Shown in pieces: positions 15,789 to 25,011 of a DNA stretch of 64,000 bases. The translations under genes were made by a program, and so were the position numbers. Numbering within the stretch: the stretch's first letter is position 1; each line of letters begins with the position of its first letter. Source of the stretch: Clostridiales bacterium. GTDB lineage: Bacteria; Bacillota; Clostridia; Oscillospirales; Oscillospiraceae. Below the pieces are notes generated by a model, which was given only the letters and a program-made list of their open reading frames with translations, made no database searches and had not been told where the DNA came from. The stretch spans positions 62,001 to 126,000 of the forward strand of contig SFIY01000002.1 of NCBI GenBank assembly GCA_004555205.1, read 5' to 3'.

Positions 15789-16955
15789 TCAGAACCGCAG
15801 CATCAGTTCCCGTTCGGTCTCCTCACCGTTTCGCTGATAGATGCGCAGCACGCGCCGGCTGACCGCGCAGGTCAGCTCATAGGGGATGGTGCCGGCCAGA
15901 GCGGCCAGCTCGTTGAGGGAGTTATGGGGGCCGAACACCTCCACCTCGTCGCCCACATCAATGTTTGGCAGGTCCGTCAGGTCGATCATGCACATATCCA
16001 TGCAGATCCTGCCGCGCTGGGGCGCCGGTCCGTCTGCGGTCATCATCCGGCAGCGGTTTGACAGGCTGCGGAAAAAGCCGTCGGCATAGCCGTAGGGCAC
16101 CACGCCCATGCGGGTGGTGCGGTCGGTGGTAAAGATGCGTCCGTAGCTGACCGAAGTGCCGGGCGCATAGGTTTTGATGGTGCTGACGGTGGTTTTCAGC
16201 GTCATAACCGGACGCAGGCCCAGCTTTTGCGCGAAATCGCCGTAGCCATAGAGCAGCAGACCCGGCCGCACCATATCCAGATAGGTCTCCGGATAGCAGG
16301 CGACAGCGCCGGTGTTGGCGCAGTGGCGCAGGGCGATACGGCGGCCCAGTCGGGCCTCCACCGCGTCGATCACCTGACAAAACAGGGCAAACTGCCGCTT
16401 CGTATAGCGCACGCTTTCCCCGTCCGGCTCATCGGACACCGCAAAGTGCGTAAAAATACCCTCCACGGCAAGACCCGGCAGATGGCAGGCGGCGCAAATA
16501 TCGTCCACATTGTGGCCGAAGTGCTCCTCATCACACAGATAGCCCAAACGGGACATGCCGGTATCCACCTTGATGTGCACCGTCAGCGTGCCGCCGTGCC
16601 GCAACGCTTCCCGGCTGTACTCCAGCGCCTTCGCCTGGCAGGTCACCGCCTGGGTGATATGATAATCGATCAGCTTGCCCACCTGTTCTTTGGGCGTATG
16701 GCCCAGGATCAGAATGGGCATATCAATGTCATTGTCGCGCAGCTCCACGGCCTCATCGATACTGGACACGGCCAGATAATCCGCGCCCAGCTCCTTCAGC
16801 ACGCGGGAGACCTGTATGGCGCCGTGTCCGTAAGCGTCGGCTTTCACCACGCCCAGAAATTTGGCGCCGGCTGTCAGGCGGCGCAGCGTTTGATAGTTGT
16901 GCGCCAGAGCGTCCAGATCGATCTCCGCCCAGGTTCTCCGCAATGTAGATGCCAT
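15789..16955 (-). CDS. alr: Alanine racemase
   Basis: PLP enzyme interconverting L- and D-alanine. From the start at 16955 (MASTLRRTWAEIDLDAL, GGAGG ribosome site) it has 388 residues, the normal length. The PLP-binding motif AKFLGVVKADAYGHGA (Lys near residue 41) and the C-terminal GRICMDMCMIDLTD with the partner-subunit region are present. It is the last gene of the surface-polymer operon, 58 nt after the hypothetical gene and immediately before the terminator. It may be the housekeeping racemase, but its place beside an alanine dehydrogenase and three ATP-grasp proteins suggests supply of alanine to polymer modification. Confidence 0.95.
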   Translation of the reverse strand: MASTLRRTWAEIDLDALAHNYQTLRRLTAGAKFLGVVKADAYGHGAIQVSRVLKELGADYLAVSSIDEAVELRDNDIDMPILILGHTPKEQVGKLIDYHITQAVTCQAKALEYSREALRHGGTLTVHIKVDTGMSRLGYLCDEEHFGHNVDDICAACHLPGLAVEGIFTHFAVSDEPDGESVRYTKRQFALFCQVIDAVEARLGRRIALRHCANTGAVACYPETYLDMVRPGLLLYGYGDFAQKLGLRPVMTLKTTVSTIKTYAPGTSVSYGRIFTTDRTTRMGVVPYGYADGFFRSLSNRCRMMTADGPAPQRGRICMDMCMIDLTDLPNIDVGDEVEVFGPHNSLNELAALAGTIPYELTCAVSRRVLRIYQRNGEETERELMLRF

Positions 16956-17013
16956 ATCCTGTCCCTCCTGCCCTGTCATTGCTTCCTCTATGCCGCTTTC
17001 CCTTGCCGCCGGA

Positions 17014-17814
17014 TCAGAGTGATTCCACCAGTTCGGCAAACGCCGCAGCGAAATACTTCTGCCACGCCGTTTCGGAAAAGGTATCCTGCATCAAATCCGA
17101 CAGCAGGGCGGCGAAATGCTCCTTATCGCACAGTTCTATGCCCATATGGTTGTCGGCATAAACGGCGTCGCAGAGCTCACTGCGGTAGGCCGCCTTCATA
17201 CGCTTGATACCGCTTTGCACATCGGGGCGAATGTAGATGAAGTCGAAGCCGGCCTTGACTTTCTCCTTTTTGCATTTGCCCTCGTGATAGCGCTGCAGCA
17301 ATTCCAGATACTCCACACCGTTGACATCCATGTAAAGCACCGTCAGATAGTGCTCCAGCGCCTGCTCGGCAAGGCCCATGCGCTCATACAGTACGGCAAT
17401 ATCCAGATGCAGCCGTTTCTCTGCCGGATAGTCCTTCTTTTCCTTAAACGCCGCCGCCTTTTCCAGCATCAGCTCCACCATCAGCGCCTCAAAGCTCTTT
17501 TCGGGAGCCTCCTCCTTGCGCAGCATATACTCCTGGACCGTCACATACAGATTGCACAGCTCAAAGAATTTGACAAGGTCTTCATGCGCCGCCAGCTTCT
17601 CGACGCCGGCCCGGGTCAGCACATAGCGCTTCTCCTGCCTCTCGGCATAACCGGCACGGGCCAGCCTTCTGACAAACAAATTCGTATCCGATACATCCAG
17701 CTCCTCTTTCAGGTAGTTGGGATAATCGTATTCCGTATCCGGCGTATGCTTGCCGATGTAGTCCAGAAAGATGACTTCTGCATACAGTTTTTGCGTTTTA
17801 TTGGTGTTCAGCAT
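17014..17814 (-). CDS. Hypothetical protein with SAP/winged-helix-like N-terminus
   Basis: A 266-residue soluble protein starting at 17814 behind GAGGAG. Residues 25-80 (YPNYLKEELDVSDTNLFV...RLARAGYAERQEKRYVLT) look like a small SAP or winged-helix domain; the rest is helical and rich in Glu, Lys and Ala, with possible TPR-like helices near 130-180 (LHLDIAVLYERMGLAEQALE). No enzyme motif or membrane segment is seen. Its place inside the polymer operon, between an ATP-grasp gene and alr, may be incidental. Function unknown. Confidence 0.72.
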   Translation of the reverse strand: MLNTNKTQKLYAEVIFLDYIGKHTPDTEYDYPNYLKEELDVSDTNLFVRRLARAGYAERQEKRYVLTRAGVEKLAAHEDLVKFFELCNLYVTVQEYMLRKEEAPEKSFEALMVELMLEKAAAFKEKKDYPAEKRLHLDIAVLYERMGLAEQALEHYLTVLYMDVNGVEYLELLQRYHEGKCKKEKVKAGFDFIYIRPDVQSGIKRMKAAYRSELCDAVYADNHMGIELCDKEHFAALLSDLMQDTFSETAWQKYFAAAFAELVESL

Positions 17815-17853
17815 GTGTATTCTCCTCAAAGGTGCATAAGCCGGCGCCGCGGC

Positions 17854-19815
17854 TTATTTCGCCTTTCTTTGTGCCAGCTTCCCGGCAAAATAGTCTTTCA
17901 CTTCCTGCGGATAATAGGGATACTTGTGCAGGTCCTGATGCGTATTGATCTCCAGAATACGGAAACCGTCCTCGGTGATCACAATGTCAAATCCCAGATA
18001 CTCCAGAGGCGACAGATATGCACAAATCTTTTCGATCTCCGCCTTCATTTCCTCCCAATGGGGAAGCGTTCCCTCCACCGGCACGCCGGTATCGGGATGG
18101 GTGGGACAAGGTCTGAATTCGTGCTCGGCCAAAAGCTCCGCGTTGCCGAAGCGGCCTGTTTCCAGCTCCACCGGTGCGGCGATGCCGCCGGAGCCCAGAT
18201 TGTCCGTATTGCCCGTAAAGCTGGTACCGATACGGAAGTACGCATTTTTGATGGGGGAGGGCGCACCGTCGCGGATGGTCATGACACGGACGGTGCAGGC
18301 CACCTTGTCATAAATCCGCTGCAGCGCATGGTGCATTTCGATATACTCGGAAACGATATAGGTGCTTGTCAGGCCGTTGAGCAGCGCCAGCACCTCTTCC
18401 TCCGTCCGTTCCTTGTTGTTGACAAAGAACGCGCCCTGTTCGTATGCCAGCTTGCAGAAGCCCTCACCGTGAGAGCCGACAGCCGGCTTCAGCGCCAGCT
18501 TGCCCTTTTGTCTGAGCAGCGCCACCACATCGGCCACCTCGCCGCGCTGACAGTCGGTGTCATAGGAAATGACCGCCGGCTTGCCGTTTTCGGGGATGAT
18601 GCGGTAGTAGTAGGCCGGCATATAGGCCCGGAAGGGTGCAAGGACATAGTAGGCCATCAGCTTATCCCACAGCCACTTATGATAGCGGCAGTTCAGCGGA
18701 CGAAGCCACTTATAGTCATAATCGGACAAAATGCTGCGATAGTTTTCCTCGGTCAAGCCGTATTGCTTGATACGGTAGGAGTAGAAGCCGCGGCGGTGGG
18801 CCCATCGCTTCTCCTGTCGTGTGGTGCAGCGCACCTGATTGTCCTCCCGCAGGCCGCGCAGCCAATTGCGGTACATGAAGTCGATGAAGCCCTTGCGTTT
18901 GGCCTGCCAGGAGGTGATATACTTGTAGAGCTGCTCCTTCTTCCGGTGCCAGGTCAGCCGCGGGCGGTTTTTCACCATCCGCTCCAGCATCTGCGTCACC
19001 TCGTCGGGCAGGTTTTTCAAATACGCCAGATCGCGGCCGCTGTCAAGCTGCAGCAACACGAAGCCGTCTGCGGTGAGCAGTATGGAAAAGTGCATATACG
19101 GCAGCTCGTAGAACTTGCGGCTCACATAGGCCGCCAGAGCACGGCCCGCTGCCACCCGCGCGTCCTCCTCCGGCAGCGCCGCACAGGGCTCGCCGTCGAT
19201 GGCGGTCACATCGGAAATATATGCCTTCGCCTCCGTGAACCCGCCGCTGTCCGTTTTCACCAGCATCAGATGCAGCACCGGATAGGCGCAGCCGAAGCCG
19301 GCGGCAGGGGCGGCATATTCACAAAGCAGGGTGTTGGACGGCAGCGCCTCGGCGGCGCGGTGCAGCTCCTGCTCGGACACAGCCTCCCGGTCGATGTAGT
19401 ACTGTCCCGCCTCATAGCGCCACACCTGAAAGCGCAGCGGATACTGGTTTTCGGCGTCTCTGACAAGCACAGCGCCCTTATCGCGCAAAAGTGCGATAAG
19501 GGACTCTGTTTCCTTGGTGATTCCTGCCGGGGAGGTGGGCAGCGTACAGATCTGCTTCTGTCCGTCCAGCTCCATGATCAAGGCATACGGCGTTGCGAAG
19601 CAGTCGCTGCGTTCTGTCAAAACCATCTGCGTGGACAAAATATCATTGGTGAGCTTGTCATAGGCGTTGTTGAACGGCAGCATACGCATGATCGTCTTCA
19701 ACTGCTGCGGATGGGGATGCTTCTTTTTCAGGCGAAGATACTGCTTCGCCGATTGGTACTTGAAGCCCTGCAGCACAAGGCCGGCCAATGAAATTGTTTT
19801 CTTAATATTTGCCAT
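17854..19815 (-). CDS. Tandem ATP-grasp protein, sugar-transfer-associated type (653 aa)
   Basis: The C-terminal half (about 405-632) is an ATP-grasp domain of the sugar-transfer-associated family: ATP-binding Lys443 in LALKPAVGSHGEGF, the lid region, YIVSEYIEMH near 486-495 and the metal-binding LEINTHQD at 621-628. The N-terminal half (about 95-290) looks like a decayed copy: residues 105-134 align without gaps to 429-458 (ALLRxKG shared), but Lys443 is replaced by Arg119, the glycine loop is lost and LEIN has become LQLD. A linker at 341-375 is shared with the 739-residue neighbour. ATP-grasp enzymes join a carboxylate to an amine; here a cell-surface polymer is the probable substrate. The substrates are not known. 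Confidence 0.85.
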   Translation of the reverse strand: MANIKKTISLAGLVLQGFKYQSAKQYLRLKKKHPHPQQLKTIMRMLPFNNAYDKLTNDILSTQMVLTERSDCFATPYALIMELDGQKQICTLPTSPAGITKETESLIALLRDKGAVLVRDAENQYPLRFQVWRYEAGQYYIDREAVSEQELHRAAEALPSNTLLCEYAAPAAGFGCAYPVLHLMLVKTDSGGFTEAKAYISDVTAIDGEPCAALPEEDARVAAGRALAAYVSRKFYELPYMHFSILLTADGFVLLQLDSGRDLAYLKNLPDEVTQMLERMVKNRPRLTWHRKKEQLYKYITSWQAKRKGFIDFMYRNWLRGLREDNQVRCTTRQEKRWAHRRGFYSYRIKQYGLTEENYRSILSDYDYKWLRPLNCRYHKWLWDKLMAYYVLAPFRAYMPAYYYRIIPENGKPAVISYDTDCQRGEVADVVALLRQKGKLALKPAVGSHGEGFCKLAYEQGAFFVNNKERTEEEVLALLNGLTSTYIVSEYIEMHHALQRIYDKVACTVRVMTIRDGAPSPIKNAYFRIGTSFTGNTDNLGSGGIAAPVELETGRFGNAELLAEHEFRPCPTHPDTGVPVEGTLPHWEEMKAEIEKICAYLSPLEYLGFDIVITEDGFRILEINTHQDLHKYPYYPQEVKDYFAGKLAQRKAK

Positions 19816-19903
19816 CTTGCATTTCCCTGCTTTTCCGTGATTCCTTTTTTCCCTCCGCTATGCGGGCATCATAGGGATAAGGCTTGAGCTGCCCTGCGGC
19901 GCA

Positions 19904-21073
19904 TCATTCCTCAAACTCCTTGTAAAAGTTGGTGGACACAGCCACCGTATTCTTGGGCGCCGGATCCAGCTTTTGATCGGTAATGTGCAGAATCTTCTCC
20001 GGCTGAACCCAGGGTCTGTTCTGGATCTGGCTGGTTTCCTCGTGGGTCAGATAGCCCTTGTAGGTCACCATGCCGCGGCGCAGGAAGCCGTCACGCACGC
20101 AGGCTTCTGCCACACCGTTGTTCATAATGCTGCGGATATGCTTCTGGATGGAGGCAGCATAGGCGATGGAGGTGGAATGGGCAATGGCGCTGGGGATATT
20201 GCTGACGCAATAGTGCACCACGCCCTCCTCGATATAGGTGGGATCCTCGTGAGTCGTTTCGTGGAAGGTTTCGATCACGCCGTAGTCATTGCTGATATCC
20301 ACGATGACCGAGCCCCTCTGCATGGAGCGCACCATCTCGCGGTCGATCAGGTAATGCTTGTTGCTCTTGTCCCAGCGGACACAGTTGACCACCATATCCA
20401 CCTGCGGCAGCAGCGTCTTGAGATTATAGCGGTTGGAAATGATCGTGTTGACCTTGCCGTGGTATTTGGAGCTGATCTCGCGCAAGTGGCCGATATTGGT
20501 AGCGGCCACCGTGACCCATGCGCCCATGGACTGCAGCACTTCGATGGCAGCCTTACCCACGATGCCGCAGCCCAGCACCAGCGCGTGGATACCGGGTGCC
20601 GTGCCCAGACCGCTGACGAACTTGCCGCAGCCGCCGTTGATAGACATCATGGCATGCAGGCCCAGAAACACACCGGCCTTGCCTGCCGCTTCACAGTTGG
20701 GAGAGCCATGTCTATGGGTATCCTCCGCGGCAAAAGAGATGACCTTTTTATCCAGAAGCGCCTGGACCTCCTCAGGATGTGCCGCCGGATGGATGCAGGT
20801 GAAAATGATCTGGTTTTCGCGCAGCAGATCATACTCAGTAGGCTCAATCTCTTTCACCTTGGCCACTATATCACAGGTTCCGAAAATCGTGTCACGATCG
20901 GAGATCGTTGCACCGACAGCAGCATACTCCTCATCAAAGAAGCCTGCGGCTGCACCGGCATTTTTTTCCACCAGCACCTCGTGGCCGTCATCAATGCAGG
21001 ATGCCACTTCGCCCGGCGTCAAAATGACGCGGTATTCGCCCTTTTTAATGTCTTTCAGCACGCCAAGTTTCAT
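19904..21073 (-). CDS. ald: Alanine dehydrogenase-like protein (AlaDH/PNT family)
   Basis: A 389-residue member of the alanine dehydrogenase/transhydrogenase family. The start at 21073 sits six bases from AGGAGG (21076 is the alternative). N-terminal catalytic region: YRVILTPGEV near 12-21 and AKVKEIEP with the catalytic lysine near 75. NAD-binding Rossmann segment: IHALVLGCGIVGKAA near 170-184. Later motifs include CVRWDKSNKHYLIDREMV. Known family reaction: pyruvate, ammonia and NADH to L-alanine, reversibly. It lies between two ATP-grasp genes, an unusual place for a catabolic enzyme, and may provide alanine for polymer modification. Assignment to alanine rather than another amino acid is not proven. 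Confidence 0.85.
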   Translation of the reverse strand: MKLGVLKDIKKGEYRVILTPGEVASCIDDGHEVLVEKNAGAAAGFFDEEYAAVGATISDRDTIFGTCDIVAKVKEIEPTEYDLLRENQIIFTCIHPAAHPEEVQALLDKKVISFAAEDTHRHGSPNCEAAGKAGVFLGLHAMMSINGGCGKFVSGLGTAPGIHALVLGCGIVGKAAIEVLQSMGAWVTVAATNIGHLREISSKYHGKVNTIISNRYNLKTLLPQVDMVVNCVRWDKSNKHYLIDREMVRSMQRGSVIVDISNDYGVIETFHETTHEDPTYIEEGVVHYCVSNIPSAIAHSTSIAYAASIQKHIRSIMNNGVAEACVRDGFLRRGMVTYKGYLTHEETSQIQNRPWVQPEKILHITDQKLDPAPKNTVAVSTNFYKEFEE

Positions 21074-21083
21074 CATTTTCCTC

Positions 21084-23303
21084 CTATCCGATTTGTTGTT
21101 TGTTCGTCTCCTTAGCCATTTCTGCGTTTCTCTTGTCGCTGATTTTCTGCTTGAAAAACGCCTTGATTTCATCGCTGAAGGTGGCCACCTTGTGCAGATC
21201 CTGATGGATGTTGATCTCGATCACGCGGAAGCCGTCATTGGTCACCGCAATATCAAAGCCCAGATACTCCAGCTCCGCCATATAGCGGCAGATCTCCTTG
21301 ATCTTTGTGCAGATCAGCTCCCAGTTGGGAATCTTGCCGGCAATGGGTGTGCCGGTGTCGGGATGGGTGGGACAGGGATTGAACACATGGTTTGTAATGG
21401 TTTCGGGCCGGTACAGCTCGCCGCTCTCCCTGTCGACCATGGCGCAGATGCCGCCGTAGCCCACATTATCGGTATATCCGGTTTTGGACGATCCGATACG
21501 CATATAGGTCTGCATGATCTCGGGGTTATAGCCGTCAGAGTTAATGACCATCACCCGGATGGAGTTGACGGACCGGGCGTAGATCTTCTTCATGTCGTCA
21601 TGCATTTGGATATACTCCGTGACCACATAGTAAGAGCGCAGCCCGTTGATCAGTTCCTCCAGGCCGTCCCGGTCCACCGCCTGACCGTTGGCCGTCATCT
21701 GACCGTCTTCATAAGCCAGGCAATAGAACCCGTCGCCGTGTGTACCGGCCGAGGCCTTCATCGCCAGCTTCTTCTTCTCCTTCAGCAGGCGGCACAGACC
21801 GTCAACACTGCCCTCGATACCCTCGGGGCAGTCGCACATTCTGGCGACGCATACCTTGTCATCGCCGCTGCGCTTGAACAGGGACAGATAGTAATCCGGG
21901 ATATAGGCCTTAAACGGCTCCATCAGATAACGGAAGGTCGTCTTGTCATTGACCCAGATCTGATAGCCATTATTGATGCGGTTGAGCCAGAAATAATCGA
22001 AGTCGGACAGAAATTCCCGATAATTATCCTCCGTCAGTCCGTACTGCTTGATACGGTAGGACAGGAAGCCCCGCTTCCATGCCCAGATTTTCTTTCCCAG
22101 CGGCACGCCCTTGGTGCCGCGCAGGTCACTCTTTACCGCGTCCAGCCACAGACGGTACATATACGGACGCATACCCTTGCGGACATGCTTTTTCACGAAA
22201 CGGTAGAACAGGCTGTTTTTGGCGGCTGCCGCACGGTCGGACAGTGTCACATGCCTGTTGGCATTCTTCACCGCCCACTTGCTCTTCAGATAGTCGTTCA
22301 GCTCATCGTTGAAGGCCGTTTCCGGCAGATACGGGCTGGCAGAGAAGTTCAGGAAACGGAACGGCTCATCGCCGTTGCCCAGGGCAATGGCAGCGGAGAA
22401 ATAGGTCAACTGATTCATGGTCTTGGCTGCGTCGCAAACGACACGGCAGATCTCATCCCACCCGTCGATCTGCGCTTCCGTACCGTCCCAAACGAAACGG
22501 CCGGAAGCGGCATCCGCCAATACCGATGTATGCTCAACGGCACCCTCTTTATCGGCCGGATTTTCGGCGGGCCGATATTGGGAAACCTCAGCGCTGAGAA
22601 TCTGCGGTTCATCACCCGCATCGTTGGCAATCCACAGCTTCACGGAAAAATCGCCGGACAGCTCCTCGGAGAATTTGTGGTACAGATCCACATAATCCGC
22701 CACCAGATAGTCACTCTCCAACCGGCCAAGCAGGTTACTCAGTTCTGCTTCACCGCAAGGCTCGCCGTCAATATGCAGACAGCCGTCGGCATATTCCAGC
22801 TTATACATGGGCTGTACGCTGTTCCAATGGGCGGGACGCAGCTCCGCGACCTTCTTTTCACGAACCAGTGCAATGATGTCATCCACCGTGTACTCACGGT
22901 TTTCATCGTCCACCTTCAAAATCAGCAGCTTGCTGCCCCGGTGTACGAGGCTGAAATAGATGGTTCTGCAGTGCTCAGAGCAGTCCTTAAGTACGCGGCT
23001 TGTGGTCAGCAGGTCGCCGATCCACTTAGCGAAAGAATTATTGAACGGTGACAGATACAAATAGGCAAAATCCGTCATATACTTGCAGCTATCGCAGTGC
23101 AGCAGGTCATATCTTTCCGCGCTGCGGCACAGATAGCCTCTGTCGTGGAAGGACTTGATCTCCTTCCTGCTGTATCGGTCCTGATAGTTTTTATAGTCAG
23201 CTTGCGTTCTGCGGTACCAAAGAGCGGCCATCTTTCTGGAATAGCCGGCCGCTATCACCGGACGCATCTTCACTTCGCGGCGAAGTCTTTCAAAAATCTT
23301 CAC
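21084..23303 (-). CDS. Tandem ATP-grasp protein, sugar-transfer-associated type (739 aa)
   Basis: A 739-residue relative of the product of 17854-19815. The C-terminal ATP-grasp domain (about 470-705) has Lys516 in LAMKASAGTHGDGFY, YVVTEYIQMH at 559-568, SIRVMVI near 581 and IEINIHQDLH at 695-704. Residues 140-171 align gaplessly with 500-531 but have lost the lysine (Arg156) and all loop glycines, and IEIN is replaced by LNFS, so the N-terminal domain is probably catalytically dead. The linker around 410-444 (RGFLSYRIKQYGLTEDNY) is shared with the sister protein. It starts with GTG behind AAAGGG. No signal peptide; probably cytoplasmic or peripheral. Confidence 0.85.
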   Translation of the reverse strand: MKIFERLRREVKMRPVIAAGYSRKMAALWYRRTQADYKNYQDRYSRKEIKSFHDRGYLCRSAERYDLLHCDSCKYMTDFAYLYLSPFNNSFAKWIGDLLTTSRVLKDCSEHCRTIYFSLVHRGSKLLILKVDDENREYTVDDIIALVREKKVAELRPAHWNSVQPMYKLEYADGCLHIDGEPCGEAELSNLLGRLESDYLVADYVDLYHKFSEELSGDFSVKLWIANDAGDEPQILSAEVSQYRPAENPADKEGAVEHTSVLADAASGRFVWDGTEAQIDGWDEICRVVCDAAKTMNQLTYFSAAIALGNGDEPFRFLNFSASPYLPETAFNDELNDYLKSKWAVKNANRHVTLSDRAAAAKNSLFYRFVKKHVRKGMRPYMYRLWLDAVKSDLRGTKGVPLGKKIWAWKRGFLSYRIKQYGLTEDNYREFLSDFDYFWLNRINNGYQIWVNDKTTFRYLMEPFKAYIPDYYLSLFKRSGDDKVCVARMCDCPEGIEGSVDGLCRLLKEKKKLAMKASAGTHGDGFYCLAYEDGQMTANGQAVDRDGLEELINGLRSYYVVTEYIQMHDDMKKIYARSVNSIRVMVINSDGYNPEIMQTYMRIGSSKTGYTDNVGYGGICAMVDRESGELYRPETITNHVFNPCPTHPDTGTPIAGKIPNWELICTKIKEICRYMAELEYLGFDIAVTNDGFRVIEINIHQDLHKVATFSDEIKAFFKQKISDKRNAEMAKETNKQQIG

Positions 23304-23351
23304 TTTTTTATCCCTTTACTCTTTTTGTTTTGTATGTCATTTATTGATTCA

Positions 23352-24407
23352 TCACTTAATGACACCGTGGGCACGGTAGAAATCGCCCAGCTCGCCATGG
23401 CGCTGACCGCCCCAAAGCTGTACGATATTGACACCCGAGGAGGTATTGGCCTCGATGACGCAGTTTTTCCCGTCGGGCATCTTGATTACATCCCAGGCGA
23501 TGAAATGCAGATAGGGGAACCGCTGGGCCAGGGCCAGGATCTCCTCCTTGAAGGCCGCCCAGTCGGGGATCACCACATCGGCAAAGCGCGTACCGGAATC
23601 GGGATGCACCTCGTACACTTCCCGGTCATGCAAACGCCGTCCGTGGGACAGCCGTCCGGTCTCCAGATCGATATTGCACACCAAGCCGCCCTGACTGCCG
23701 TTGTCCACGGGAATCGTTTGGCTGGTGCCGATGCGCTGTACGGCGAAAAACACCTTGAAGCGCTTCGTTTTTGGGTCACGCAGGGTGATGATGCGGATGG
23801 TGTTCACCGTCTTGTCATACAGCAGGTCCGCATAGGGATGCTGCTTCACGGTTTCCGACAGATACCAGTCCTTATGGCGCTCAAACAGCGCCGCCAGGTC
23901 CTGCGCGGTAATGGGCGTATCATCCTTATAAAATGCGCCGTCCGAATAGGTGATATGATGTACGCCGTTGCCCTTGCCCTTGCCGTAGGGCTTGATGAAC
24001 ACGTCCTTAATCTCCCTGACGCGCGCCACGGCCTCGTCGGCCTCCAGCACAGCGCCGGAAAAATCGGAGATCACGCCCTTGCTGTTAATCAGGAAAATCT
24101 CCGGCATACGCACATAGCGGCCCAGCACCTCCGTGGCAATGATCTTGTTGTTGAGCATATAGTCAAAGGGCTCATTGATATAGCGGGAGCGGTACCAGTC
24201 AAACTCCGAGAGATACTCCTTCCGCTTTTTCATGTCCAGATCGTATAGCATCCACTGGTCGCCCAGATAGCCGCCGAAGATGTTGGCCTTCAGCTTGGTC
24301 AGCAAAGGCACCTTGAAGTGGTCCTTTGCGAATATGATGCGCCGCCAGTACAGCACAAAGAGCTTTGCTTTTTTGCTCAGATATCTTACCAATTCAAAAA
24401 AATCCAT
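23352..24407 (-). CDS. Single-domain ATP-grasp protein, sugar-transfer-associated type (351 aa)
   Basis: A 351-residue protein with one ATP-grasp domain. The ATP-binding region is DVFIKPYGKGKGNGVHHI (Lys139), followed by WYLSETVKQH near 181-190, the conserved VNTIRIITL at 201-209 and the metal-binding VIEANTSSGVN near 317-327. It lacks the degenerate N-terminal copy found in its two larger neighbours. The first 60 residues are basic and hydrophobic and may contact the membrane. The start directly abuts the stop of the nucleotidyltransferase gene. Probably an amide- or ester-forming ligase acting on a surface polymer precursor; substrates unknown. Confidence 0.85.
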   Translation of the reverse strand: MDFFELVRYLSKKAKLFVLYWRRIIFAKDHFKVPLLTKLKANIFGGYLGDQWMLYDLDMKKRKEYLSEFDWYRSRYINEPFDYMLNNKIIATEVLGRYVRMPEIFLINSKGVISDFSGAVLEADEAVARVREIKDVFIKPYGKGKGNGVHHITYSDGAFYKDDTPITAQDLAALFERHKDWYLSETVKQHPYADLLYDKTVNTIRIITLRDPKTKRFKVFFAVQRIGTSQTIPVDNGSQGGLVCNIDLETGRLSHGRRLHDREVYEVHPDSGTRFADVVIPDWAAFKEEILALAQRFPYLHFIAWDVIKMPDGKNCVIEANTSSGVNIVQLWGGQRHGELGDFYRAHGVIK

Positions 24408-25010
24408 TTATTTCTTCTGCCTACTCTCTATAAATTGTTGATACTCCTCAATGCGGTTGAAGCCCTGGGTGCCGTCATCCAATGTGAGGAAGTAAGGTCC
24501 GATGGAAATTTTTTCAAAGGACTGGCCCGTAAAGGACTGGTACAACTGCCATCCGCGGCAGTCCTTCAACTGCCCCGCAATGTGCATCTCACGGACCCTA
24601 TGCACATGGCGGCGCATCAGCTCACCGTCATGGGCGATCACCGCCACGATGGAACGGGAGGTGCCCACAAAATACATGGAATCCGTTTTGATCCGGCAAA
24701 TCTGCGCCACGGCCCCGTCTGTATAGTAGGTATCGCCGTACATAAAACACACGTCGTCCACGATCAGCTCCTCGGTGAAGCGGTCGATCTCATAGACATT
24801 GTTTTTCGGCTCATAGCGCACCGCGCCGTAATGGCCGTAGCGCGGGTCGTGAGAGGTAATAATCACCTCCGCCGCCGGGTCATTCTCTCTGATTTGGCGC
24901 ACGGTGCGGCCCAGCAGGATTTCGTTGTCAATGGGCAGCAGATGCTTGGGGACTTCGTATGACTTTTCCCAACGGGACATCTTCCCGTCTGCCATAATCA
25001 CATATCTCAT
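24408..25010 (-). CDS. Nucleotidyltransferase family protein
   Basis: A 200-residue protein resembling sugar- or alditol-phosphate nucleotidyltransferases. The N-terminus MRYVIMADGKMSRW...PKHLLPI is a variant of the nucleotide-binding motif, and CFMYGDTYYTDGAV near 88-101 could hold the metal-binding aspartate. It is shorter than GlmU- or RfbA-type enzymes. The classical G-X-G-T-R-M is not fully kept, so the nucleotide specificity is unclear. In this operon it could make the activated donor (for example a CDP-alditol) for the TagF-like enzyme encoded 1 nt upstream. Confidence 0.7.
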   Translation of the reverse strand: MRYVIMADGKMSRWEKSYEVPKHLLPIDNEILLGRTVRQIRENDPAAEVIITSHDPRYGHYGAVRYEPKNNVYEIDRFTEELIVDDVCFMYGDTYYTDGAVAQICRIKTDSMYFVGTSRSIVAVIAHDGELMRRHVHRVREMHIAGQLKDCRGWQLYQSFTGQSFEKISIGPYFLTLDDGTQGFNRIEEYQQFIESRQKK

Positions 25011-25011
25011 G

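Noticed and set aside
17116..19791. An 891-codon open frame opposite the hypothetical gene and the first tandem ATP-grasp gene
   Set aside because: It spans two real genes and their gap on the other strand, lacks a ribosome site and shows no domain; a shadow frame.
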